DNA of 64,000 nucleotides. Source: Deltaproteobacteria bacterium. Its GTDB lineage: Bacteria; Myxococcota_A; UBA9042; DTJE01. The stretch lies in assembly GCA_029547805.1 (NCBI GenBank), contig JAKPOP010000018.1, positions 47,420-111,419 on the forward strand. The letters run 5' to 3'. This document shows, piece after piece, positions 42,839 to 50,292 of this stretch. Under the pieces are notes generated by a model. It ran no database searches, was not told the DNA's origin, and was given only the letters and a program-made list of their open reading frames with translations. The position numbers were made by a program, and so were the translations under genes. Position 1 is the stretch's first letter, and every line of letters starts with the position of its first letter.

Positions 42839-43583
42839 GGGACCGATCCTGCGGACCGAGGGGGTGCGCAAGTCCTACGGGACCCGGGTGGTGACCGAGG
42901 TGCTCCACGGGATCGACCTGGAGGTGCGACCCGGGGAGTTCGTGGCCCTGACCGGACCCTCGGGGGCAGGCAAGACGACGCTGTTGAACCTGATCGGGCT
43001 GCTGGATCGGCCGACGTCCGGGCGGATCCTGCTGGACGGCACCGACACCTCGACGCTGGACGACCGGGGCCTGACGGCCTTCCGGGGGCACAAGATCGGG
43101 TTTGTCTTCCAGTTCCACCACCTGCTGCCGGCCTTCACGGCCCTGGAGAACGTGATGATGCCGCTGCTGGTGTCCCGGCGGTACCGGGACGCCGAGATGG
43201 AGCGGCGGGCCCGGGACCTGCTGGAACGGGTGGGCCTGGGGAACCGGCTGAAGGCGAAGCCGTCGGAGCTGTCGGGGGGCCAGCAGCAGCGGGTGGCGGT
43301 GGCCCGGGCGCTGGTGACGCGGCCGCCGCTGGTGCTGACCGACGAGCCCACGGGGAACCTGGACACCCACTCGGCGGGGGAGGTCTTCGCGCTGCTGCGG
43401 GAGTGCAACCGGGAGTTTCGGAGCGCCTTCGTGGTGGTCACCCACGACCCCCGGCTGGCGGCCCGGTGCGACCGGGTCGTGGAGATCGTGGACGGCCGCA
43501 TCCGGACGGAGCCCGGCGCCGGTGGTGACTCCCGGTCCGGTCCCTGGCAGTGGCCGCCGTTGGCCGGTCCACGGCCGACGTGA
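42831..43583 (+). CDS. ABC transporter ATP-binding protein, MacB/LolD type
   Basis: A 250-residue ATPase with Walker [11 protein letters not shown]-loop [17 protein letters not shown], signature LSGGQQQR, Walker [13 protein letters not shown] and switch His in VVTHDPR. The HxLLPxFTAxEN region is typical of LolD/MacB-type proteins. With the preceding permease and adaptor it forms a tripartite mechanotransmission-type exporter or lipoprotein-release system. Its end is convergent with the VIT-vWA gene, 37 bases apart. Confidence 0.95.
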   Translation: MAEGPILRTEGVRKSYGTRVVTEVLHGIDLEVRPGEFVALTGPSGAGKTTLLNLIGLLDRPTSGRILLDGTDTSTLDDRGLTAFRGHKIGFVFQFHHLLPAFTALENVMMPLLVSRRYRDAEMERRARDLLERVGLGNRLKAKPSELSGGQQQRVAVARALVTRPPLVLTDEPTGNLDTHSAGEVFALLRECNREFRSAFVVVTHDPRLAARCDRVVEIVDGRIRTEPGAGGDSRSGPWQWPPLAGPRPT

Positions 43584-43620
43584 GGGGAGCCGGGACGGCC
43601 TCCGCGGAGGCCGACGGAGG

Positions 43621-45975
43621 TCAGGTCGCGGCCCGGATGGCGTTCCAGACCTCTCTGCGCTTGTCCGGGCTGGCCAGGACCTCCGGGGTCAGCCGGTCGT
43701 ACTGCCGGTCCCAGCGGCCGGGCATGATGTCCGAGGCCCCCCGGAACCTGGCAATCAGCCCGGGGAGCACGTCCGGGGCCACGTCCTGGTGGGCGTCGAG
43801 GAAGTCCGCCATCCGGCGCAGGTGCGCCGCGAACATGCTGGTCCCGTGATCCACGCAGAGGTTGAGGACCGCCAGGGCCAGCACGGTCGTCTTGAGCACG
43901 CGCGCCTCGATGGTCTGGCCGGGCAGGCCGCCGTCGGCCTGCAAAGTGCCCAGTTCCGCGATGGCGAGGTCCGTCGTGAACGCCGTTCCTTGACGGGTCG
44001 TCTTCGGGGACCTGTGGCTGACCGCCCGGTCGAGCAGGAACGCGGGTGCCGCACAGGCAACAAAATGGGCCGTCATGGGGGCTGATGTCGGGCACAGTGA
44101 CCGACCTGCGGGGCCGAACACGCCTGCGCCATCCCGCATGTCCCATGGCATCCCGACCGGGACGACCTTCTGATCGGGGGTCACGCCCGGCAGGTCTCCC
44201 GCCCGCTTCACAACCGCGCAGAGGGACATGACCCGGCTGGCCAGCCCGTAGGCAAGGGACACGGCCTCCAGGCTGTCCTCGACCACCCTCCGCGCGGCCG
44301 GGTCCCTGGACATGTCGAGGGCCGCCTCCAGGTCCTCGACCTGGCGACCGGCCCACAGGAGGGCCGAAAGCCCATCGGGGGTCTCCCGGTACAGGTCCTT
44401 CACGGCAACCCGGGTCTGGCCGCCCCCGTGGTCCAGCACCACCGCGACGGGCAGGCTCTTTCCGGTCTGGCCGTTGTCCGTGATGACGATGGAACGGTTT
44501 TCGTACACCGTGCCGATCTGGTGGATCTGGGTCATCCCGCCCGCCATCACGGTCGCCCTCACCGCGGCCTGGATGGGCTGCCGGATGGCGTTGAACAGTT
44601 CCAGCCCGGCGACCCCGACGTTCTCGCTGGAGCCGACCATCCGGGACACGCCCTGGGTGCGCCGCGCCAGCGACGACAGGAAGCGGTCCTCCGACGCCTC
44701 CCCGACGCCCAGCACGTGGACCCGGGCGCCCGAGGCGGTCATCGCCTCGATGATCGGCCCGGTCTCCGATACCTCGCCGTCGGTGATCAGGAAGATGTCA
44801 TGGCCGGGGTCGCCCAGCAGGTGGACCGCCGCCTCGAGGGCCAGGGCCAGTTCCGTCCCGCCCGTCGCATCCACGCGCGCCAGCCATTGGAGGGCCATCT
44901 GCCGATTGGCATCCGTTGCCTGCACCATGCCCGGCCGGAACAGGTGCGGCTGTGACTCGAAGGACAGCAGGCCAAACCAGTCCTCGGGGCCGAGGGCCGC
45001 CAGGCAGGCCGCGAGGGCCGCCTTGGCCTGGGACAGTCGGGTCCCGTCCATCGAGCCGGACTGGTCCACCACGAAGGCGACCTTCCGCCGCAGGTCCGGG
45101 GCCTGGGGCAGCACGGAGGACGGGATGATGGCCGTCCAGCGGGGGGCGTCTTCCGGCAGGGCCTGGTCGCCCGCCTCCTTGCCCAGCAGGGACCTGTCCG
45201 CAAACACCAGGGCGGAGGCATCCCGGACCTTCACGTCGATCACGAGGTCGCGGTTCGGGGCCGTATCGCCACTCGCCAGCGCCACGTCGGCGGATCCGTC
45301 CGGGTTCACCTGGAACGAGACCCGGTGCGACGGGGACGCCAGGGACTCCAGCATGCCGCCAGGCTCCACATGCATGTCGAAGGAGATCGCATGCAGGTTC
45401 TCGGTGTCCGTTCGCCATTCGGGCAGGATGAGGTCACCGAACACGTCCTCTGGCAGGTCGATCCGGCCGCCGGTTGGCGTTGCGGTCATCAGGGCCTTGC
45501 GGTGGTAGCGCGGCGGCAGCGTGAAGGGGAACCGGAACCGGAAGCCCCGGTCCTGCACCTCGACTCCCACGAGGGCCTCGAGGACCACCGCGACCTCCTC
45601 GTCGGGCCTGATCTGCCCGACCGAGAGAGTGACCACGCCGTCGAGGCTGGTCTCGCCCAGGACCGACAGGTGCCCGTCGGCCAGGCCCTGCTCGTACTCC
45701 TGGCGGGCCTCGGTGCGGGGCGACAACTTCGATGCCACCTCGAAGTCCTTGCCCTTCACGACGAATCGTCGCAGGACCCCGTTCCTCGGCAGACCGAAGG
45801 TATAGAGGGCCTCGATGGGCTGCTTGCCTTGGGCCTTGAAGCGGTGCGTGATCCGGAGCAGGGCCCCGACAGGGGAGGCCCACCCGGACAGGTGGAGGTG
45901 CTGCATCGCCAGGGGCACCGGCTCGTTCGTTGTGGCGTCAAGAATGCTTCCGAGGGGCTGGGTGGCTTCACGCAT
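43621..45975 (-). CDS. VIT-domain and von Willebrand factor A protein
   Basis: A 784-residue protein. The N-terminal about 150 residues form a VIT (vault/inter-alpha-trypsin) domain (RITHRFKAQGKQPIEALYTFGLP, EARQEYEQGLADGHLSVLGE, in part). A vWA domain begins near residue 297 with an intact metal-site motif VDQSGSMDG (Asp304-x-Ser306-x-Ser308), GGTELALAL and FLITDGEV. The C-terminal about 250 residues are uncharacterised and helical. There is no signal peptide, so it is probably cytoplasmic. The start is ATG 45975 behind GGAGGAAC, overlapping the MerR gene by 8 bases. Confidence 0.9.
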   Translation of the reverse strand: MREATQPLGSILDATTNEPVPLAMQHLHLSGWASPVGALLRITHRFKAQGKQPIEALYTFGLPRNGVLRRFVVKGKDFEVASKLSPRTEARQEYEQGLADGHLSVLGETSLDGVVTLSVGQIRPDEEVAVVLEALVGVEVQDRGFRFRFPFTLPPRYHRKALMTATPTGGRIDLPEDVFGDLILPEWRTDTENLHAISFDMHVEPGGMLESLASPSHRVSFQVNPDGSADVALASGDTAPNRDLVIDVKVRDASALVFADRSLLGKEAGDQALPEDAPRWTAIIPSSVLPQAPDLRRKVAFVVDQSGSMDGTRLSQAKAALAACLAALGPEDWFGLLSFESQPHLFRPGMVQATDANRQMALQWLARVDATGGTELALALEAAVHLLGDPGHDIFLITDGEVSETGPIIEAMTASGARVHVLGVGEASEDRFLSSLARRTQGVSRMVGSSENVGVAGLELFNAIRQPIQAAVRATVMAGGMTQIHQIGTVYENRSIVITDNGQTGKSLPVAVVLDHGGGQTRVAVKDLYRETPDGLSALLWAGRQVEDLEAALDMSRDPAARRVVEDSLEAVSLAYGLASRVMSLCAVVKRAGDLPGVTPDQKVVPVGMPWDMRDGAGVFGPAGRSLCPTSAPMTAHFVACAAPAFLLDRAVSHRSPKTTRQGTAFTTDLAIAELGTLQADGGLPGQTIEARVLKTTVLALAVLNLCVDHGTSMFAAHLRRMADFLDAHQDVAPDVLPGLIARFRGASDIMPGRWDRQYDRLTPEVLASPDKRREVWNAIRAAT

Positions 45976-46378
45976 GGGGTTCCTCCGTTGTCTGGTCCAT
46001 CCCTTGTCCGACAGCGACCCGGCCGACCTCGGCCAGTGCGCGGGCGAGCCTTTGCCTGGGGCTGGGGGCGGTGGCCCGGACGGCGACGTACAGGGTGTCG
46101 TCCACGGGGAACACGACCCAGCCCTCTTCGGGCACGGGGACAGGTTGCGGGATGGGATCAGGCGGGCTGAACCTCGCCTTGATCTGGGCCAGGGACCAAC
46201 CCTCTCCCTGGAGACGCCGAATCTCCTGCAGCCTGTCGGCGTGGGCCCCGGTGTAGTGGGCCTTGCACCCCTGCGTGACCGGGCCAGGCAGGAGTCCCTG
46301 GGCGATGTAGTACCGGATGGTCCTGGCGGAGGCCCCGGTCGCCTCGGCCAGTTCCAGGAGGGTGTACGTCCGGTCCAT
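45968..46378 (-). CDS. MerR-family transcriptional regulator
   Basis: A 136-residue regulator: the MerR helix-turn-helix YTLLELAEATGASARTIRYYIAQGLLPGP is followed by a wing and the EIRRLQGEGWSLAQIKARF segment, then a Pro-rich linker and a C-terminal region (WVVFPVDDTLYVAVRATAPS) without the usual metal-binding cysteines. The start is ATG 46378; GTG 46387 is an alternative. It is translationally coupled to the VIT-vWA gene and is preceded by an AT-rich operator-like region, suggesting an autoregulated two-gene unit that senses something other than metals. Confidence 0.88.
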   Translation of the reverse strand: MDRTYTLLELAEATGASARTIRYYIAQGLLPGPVTQGCKAHYTGAHADRLQEIRRLQGEGWSLAQIKARFSPPDPIPQPVPVPEEGWVVFPVDDTLYVAVRATAPSPRQRLARALAEVGRVAVGQGMDQTTEEPHA

Positions 46379-46405
46379 CGCCTCCACCGCACCTGAGCCG
46401 AACTA

Positions 46406-46436
46406 GACAGTACACAACTGTCAATATAACTGTCAA
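46406..46436 (-). promoter_or_regulatory. Operator/promoter of the merR-VIT operon
   Basis: A 17-base palindrome GACAGT-ACACA-ACTGTC (46406-46422) abuts two direct copies of AACTGTCAA (46416-46424 and 46428-46436) spaced 12 bases apart. On the minus strand the two copies supply TTGACA hexamers. The outer one, TTGACA at 46436-46431 (reading as CTTGACAGTT), is followed 16 bases on by TGTACT as a possible -10. The AT-rich block stands out against the surrounding GC-rich DNA and is suited to MerR binding between -35 and -10. Confidence 0.6.
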
Positions 46437-46649
46437 GATTATTTTTCGAGCCGGGCCTGGCGGAGATGAGGGCCGAGGGAGGGGGGAAGCAGGGGATGGC
46501 TGCAGAACGGGCCCCGGCCTCCATCTCTGCGAGGAACGGGAGGACTGCTTCGAGGGTCCAGACGGGGTCGATTCGTGACCGTGGGCGATCGCCTCCACGT
46601 GCTCCACCTCGTCGGAATGGCCAACCAGGAGGTCTTCGGTGCGGTCTGC

Positions 46650-46800
46650 CGCGGCGTCGCCCGTAGCGTCGCGGAGCGATTCAACCGGAACCTCAAGGCG
46701 CAGGCCATCCATGGACGCGTCTTTCAGAACTTCCAGGACGTGGGCCAGACGGTGCGTGCCTTCGTGAAGGTCCACAAGGAGCACGGGCGCGTCAACACGC
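46650..46800 (+). pseudogene. Remnant of a transposase (integrase-core C-terminal fragment)
   Basis: A reading frame encodes SVAERFNRNLKAQAIHGRVF followed by QNFQDVGQTVRAFVKVHKEH. This closely follows the ERFxRTLKEQxIHGRxFxxxxEVxxAVxxFV pattern near the C-terminus of rve-type transposases. No N-terminal or catalytic region precedes it and the frame continues into unrelated sequence, so only a fragment remains. The rest of the 46437-46862 gap shows no intact gene. The remnant separates the merR operon from the restriction-modification pair. Confidence 0.6.
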
Positions 46801-46862
46801 ACGGCATCACGAGTTCTGACCGAATGCGTCGGGTCTGGTTCCGAGAGGCTGCATGAACGTGG

Positions 46863-47897
46863 ATGTCGACACTCCCTATGACCAGCGGGGTCGTCAGACG
46901 CAAATTCGGGTTCATGGAACCGGGTGTGGTTCCGGTTGACACCCCCAAGAGGGCGGCAGAAGATTGGACTGATGTGGATGCCCGCCGTCCGACGTGGGGT
47001 GGGCCGCTCTCCAAGAGGGCACGGATGAAGCGGATCGTCCTGGCCGACAACCTGGCCTATCTGCCAACCATCCCGAGTGGCTCGGTGGACTTGATCTACA
47101 TCGACCCGCCTTTCAATACTGGCAGGGAGCAGCGCCGAACTCGTCTGGAGACGATCCGGGACGACGAACACGGTGACCGGACGGGGTTTCAGGGCAAGCG
47201 GTACCGTACCGTTCAGAAGGGAAGTCTCGCGTTTGATGACAATTTCGATGACTTCTTGGAGTTCCTGAATCCTCGATTGCAGGAGGCCCGTCGAGTTCTC
47301 GCCCCTACTGGATCGTTCTTCTTTCACATTGACTACCGGGAAGTTCACTACTGCAAGGTGCTGCTCGACAAGGTCTTCGGGCGGGAGCGATTCATCAACG
47401 AGATCATCTGGGCCTACGACTATGGTGCGCGGCCGAGGAACCGATGGCCTGCCAAGCACGACAACATCCTCTGGTACGCGAACGATCCGGAGAACTACAC
47501 ATTCAACTTCGACGAGATGGATCGGATCCCGTACATGGCCCCTGGCCTCGTGGGGCCCGAGAAGGCCGAAAGGGGAAAGACCCCGACGGACGTGTGGTGG
47601 CACACGATTGTCCCCACCAACAGCCGGGAGAAGACTGGCTACCCGACCCAGAAGCCCCTCGGGATCATCGAACGAATCGTGAAAGTCCATTCCAGGCCGG
47701 GCGACCTGCTCCTGGACTTTTTCGCGGGAAGCGGGACGCTCGGGGAGGCCGCCGCACGATTGGGCCGCAGGTTCATACTGGTCGATCACAACCTCGAGGC
47801 AGTCCGGATTGCCGCTCGTCGGCTCGCATGGGCGGGGCCCGAGTGCGTCAATTTCGATCCGGAAGGTGCAAACCCCGTCCAAGCCACTCTTCTGTGA
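46863..47897 (+). CDS. Type II DNA methyltransferase (N4-cytosine/N6-adenine, beta class)
   Basis: A 344-residue methylase. The catalytic motif IV comes first (LIYIDPPFNTG, Asp81-Pro-Pro-Phe) and the SAM-binding motif I later (LLLDFFAGSGTLGEAA, Asp285), the order of the beta class. TGYPTQKPLGIIERIV is the typical motif X-region sequence. DPPF suits amino-methylation of A or C; the recognition site cannot be read. ATG 46863 is used, but ATG 47025 (MKRIVLADNLAYL), behind GAGGG, would match the usual family N-terminus better. It is partnered with the endonuclease gene 7 bases downstream. GC is visibly lower than in neighbours, suggesting transfer. Confidence 0.92.
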   Translation: MSTLPMTSGVVRRKFGFMEPGVVPVDTPKRAAEDWTDVDARRPTWGGPLSKRARMKRIVLADNLAYLPTIPSGSVDLIYIDPPFNTGREQRRTRLETIRDDEHGDRTGFQGKRYRTVQKGSLAFDDNFDDFLEFLNPRLQEARRVLAPTGSFFFHIDYREVHYCKVLLDKVFGRERFINEIIWAYDYGARPRNRWPAKHDNILWYANDPENYTFNFDEMDRIPYMAPGLVGPEKAERGKTPTDVWWHTIVPTNSREKTGYPTQKPLGIIERIVKVHSRPGDLLLDFFAGSGTLGEAAARLGRRFILVDHNLEAVRIAARRLAWAGPECVNFDPEGANPVQATLL

Positions 47898-47904
47898 GGT
47901 GCGG

Positions 47905-48456
47905 ATGAGCAGGGCGATGACTGATCCAGAGGTGCAAGCGTTGGCCGCGCTGGCCACCACCCTGCAGGCCGACTACGTAGTAGAGGATCTGGCGTGGCAG
48001 GGCAGTCCGTTCGCCTGGATCAGGTCCCGGCCCTCCAGGCAGCGGGGCAAGATCGGAGAGCAACTGGTTGCCGGTTGGTGTGCTTCCCGCGGTCTGGACG
48101 TCATGGGGCCGCCGGATGGTGAATGCGACCGGGTGATTGGAGGGCTTCGGGCGGAGATCAAGTTTTCGACCTGGTGGGCACAGGGGGGTTACACGTTTCA
48201 GCAGTTTAGAGACCAGAAGTACGACATTGCCATCTGTCTCGGGATCAGTCCTTTCGACGCACACTGCTGGGTAATCCCGAAGCAAATCCTCCAGCAGCAT
48301 GTGATTGGTCACCTTCCCCAGCACACGGGTACCGGGGGCACAGAGACATTCTGGCTCCAGTCGCTGACTCCGGATGATGTGCCGGATTGGCTCGCGCCGT
48401 GGGGTGGGCGACTCGGTGACGCACTGAAGGTGCTGCAAAGGTTGTCGAAGCGCTGA
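47905..48456 (+). CDS. Probable type II restriction endonuclease, PD-(D/E)xK type
   Basis: A 183-residue protein directly downstream of the methylase. The core GKIGEQLVAGWCASRGLDVM is followed by CDRVIGGLRAEIKFSTWW, giving Asp75...Glu84-x-Lys86, a good fit to the PD-(D/E)xK nuclease active site. GGYTFQQFRDQKYDIAICLG resembles the later core strand. The start is ATG 47905 behind GAGGTG. Its role as the cognate endonuclease follows from gene order; specificity is unknown. The lower-GC composition matches the methylase. Confidence 0.8.
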   Translation: MSRAMTDPEVQALAALATTLQADYVVEDLAWQGSPFAWIRSRPSRQRGKIGEQLVAGWCASRGLDVMGPPDGECDRVIGGLRAEIKFSTWWAQGGYTFQQFRDQKYDIAICLGISPFDAHCWVIPKQILQQHVIGHLPQHTGTGGTETFWLQSLTPDDVPDWLAPWGGRLGDALKVLQRLSKR

Positions 48457-48749
48457 CCATTCGGTCTGGGATTCTTTTGGGGCACGCCGTGGAAGCCACT
48501 CTTTTCGTTTCAGGACGCACATGAGCGATCCTGGTCGTGTGCCACCGGGAACATGGGTGAGTCCACAGGCCGGGCACATCCGTGACATCCGTCCCAACCG
48601 GACGTCGTCGAGACGGGAGTCGTAGGGCGCCATCGGCCCATGCGGACGCCGGTCTGCCGGGCGTGGGATGGCCGCACCCGATCGGTGCCGTGATCAGGCC
48701 GATCGCCGCAACTGCTGCGCCGGGACCGTCGTCCGGCCTGGCGGCAGGG
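48457..48749. other. Intergenic stretch after the restriction-modification pair
   Basis: 293 bases with no convincing gene or terminator. A short minus-strand frame (to 48633) contains CxxC and a C-rich stretch but also runs antisense through the endonuclease, so I do not call it. Confidence 0.4.
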
Positions 48750-50183
48750 TCAGGGGACCACCACCGTCTCGACGAAGAGGGTCTTCTGCAACTGGTCGTT
48801 CCAGAGGGTCAGTTCCCAGGTCCCCGAGGGCACCCCCGGCAACGTGGCCTGGAGGTCGAAGAGGCACTGGCAGAAGCACGGGGCCCCGGTCGAGTGCTCC
48901 ACGAACCGCAGGTGGCCCCGCTCGGGGGTGGCGCAGAGGGTGACCTCCAGGCAGCAGTTCAACAGGGCCTGGAGATGCCGCACGGTCACGTCGTGTCCCT
49001 GGACCTGCACCTCCAGGGTTCCGGCGGGGTCCTGGCCCCCGTAGGGGTCCCCCTGACAGGGGCTCCGGGAGGTGGCCAGGCACTTCTCGGGGACCGGGCA
49101 GTCCTTCGGGCAGTTGCAGAAGTGCTCGTAGGGGCCGCAGATGCCGTCGCCGCAGGGGATGCAGAGGTAGCAGGCACACTTGGGACAGGAGCAGGCGGGG
49201 CCCTCGACCAGGTCGCAGTCCGGTGCCGCCAGGAGTCCTTCGCAACACTGGTCGCCGGCTCCCGTGTCCAGGAATCGCGATCCCAGACCCAGGCAGGGCC
49301 TGGGACAGTCCTCGGGGCAGTTGCAGGGATTCTCGCCGGGGCCGCAGTCCCCGTCGCCGCACCGGGCGCAGAGGGCGGCCCCGACGCACGGCTGGCAGGT
49401 CCCGTCCTCGCCGGGCCGGTCGCAGGCAATGGAGGAGAGGCCCGGGCAGCAGGAGGGGGCATCGGGCGCCACCGGGATGCTGCCGCCCTCGGGGACGCAG
49501 TCCGGGGGGGCGCAGACCCAGGTGCAGCGGCCGTCACGGCACTCCCAGGCACCCAGGCAGGCGTCGTGGGGCAATCCCTCGCAGTCGCCGGGGGCCTGGC
49601 ACTGGTCGCACCATCGCGCCAGCAGTTCGGCCCCGCTCGAGGGCCAGTCCTCGATGGGGCCCTCGGCGCAGCCGTGGGGACAGGAGGAGCGGCACGCGAA
49701 CTCGGTGATCTGCTCCTCCCCGTTGCAGAACCAGTGGTGGTGCCACTGGGCCTCAATGGCGCCGTCCTGGCAGGCTGCCTGGAACCCGCACTGGAAGGTC
49801 GAGACCTGGCCGCAGTCCTCGGGGAACTCCGGCGGGGTGCAGGGACCCGGGGCGCAGCACGAGCAGTCGGCGATCTCCGGGGGCACGGGGTCGCAGTCGT
49901 TGAAGCACCCCCCGCAGGCGGGACCCCACTCGCAGAAGCAGTCGTGGCACACCAGCGGTCCGCAGTCCTGGGGCGGCGGGAGGTCGGCCCCGTCCAGTCC
50001 CGGGTCGGGCAAGGGGCTCCCGGGATCGGGGAGGTCCGGTGACAGGTCTTCGGTCTGGAGGTCCGAGGGCGTCCCGGGGTCCTGGAGAGGCGGTCCCGGG
50101 TCGGCCCGGGGCGACAGGTCCGGATCGAGGCAGGCCAGCAGGGGCCCCAGGGCCAGGACGAGACCGGCGAGATGTCGTGCCAT
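48750..50183 (-). CDS. Cysteine-rich secreted lipoprotein
   Basis: A 477-residue protein with lipobox LLAC, an Asp/Pro-rich linker (PDLSPRADPGPP, DPGTPSDLQTEDLSPDLPDPG) and about 60 cysteines. These include clusters such as CGDGDCGPGENPCNCPEDCP and CGDGICGPYEHFCNCPKDCP, a CGDGxCxxxExxxxCxxDC repeat found in secreted proteins of Myxococcota. A final cysteine-poor beta region (GTWELTLWNDQLQKTLFVE) follows. The start is ATG 50183 behind GGAGGAGG. It is likely a surface structural or binding protein; no enzyme motif is present. Confidence 0.82.
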   Translation of the reverse strand: MARHLAGLVLALGPLLACLDPDLSPRADPGPPLQDPGTPSDLQTEDLSPDLPDPGSPLPDPGLDGADLPPPQDCGPLVCHDCFCEWGPACGGCFNDCDPVPPEIADCSCCAPGPCTPPEFPEDCGQVSTFQCGFQAACQDGAIEAQWHHHWFCNGEEQITEFACRSSCPHGCAEGPIEDWPSSGAELLARWCDQCQAPGDCEGLPHDACLGAWECRDGRCTWVCAPPDCVPEGGSIPVAPDAPSCCPGLSSIACDRPGEDGTCQPCVGAALCARCGDGDCGPGENPCNCPEDCPRPCLGLGSRFLDTGAGDQCCEGLLAAPDCDLVEGPACSCPKCACYLCIPCGDGICGPYEHFCNCPKDCPVPEKCLATSRSPCQGDPYGGQDPAGTLEVQVQGHDVTVRHLQALLNCCLEVTLCATPERGHLRFVEHSTGAPCFCQCLFDLQATLPGVPSGTWELTLWNDQLQKTLFVETVVVP

Positions 50184-50292
50184 GGTGCCTCCTCCCAGGA
50201 ACGGTGCAAGACCATGGTAGCGATTTCCGGTGACCTTGGCACCGCCATCTGGGGGGTGCGCGGTGGGGTAGAATGGAGGCCGGAGGTTCGCC

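Noticed and set aside
48457..48633. Minus-strand frame with RMCPACGLTHVPGG and further cysteines
   Set aside because: It reads on antisense through the endonuclease gene, has no ribosome-binding site I trust and no recognised family.
50236..50274. TTGGCA and TAGAAT before the AsmA-like gene as a promoter
   Set aside because: The spacing is 27 bases, too long for sigma70, and the boxes do not fit sigma54 either.
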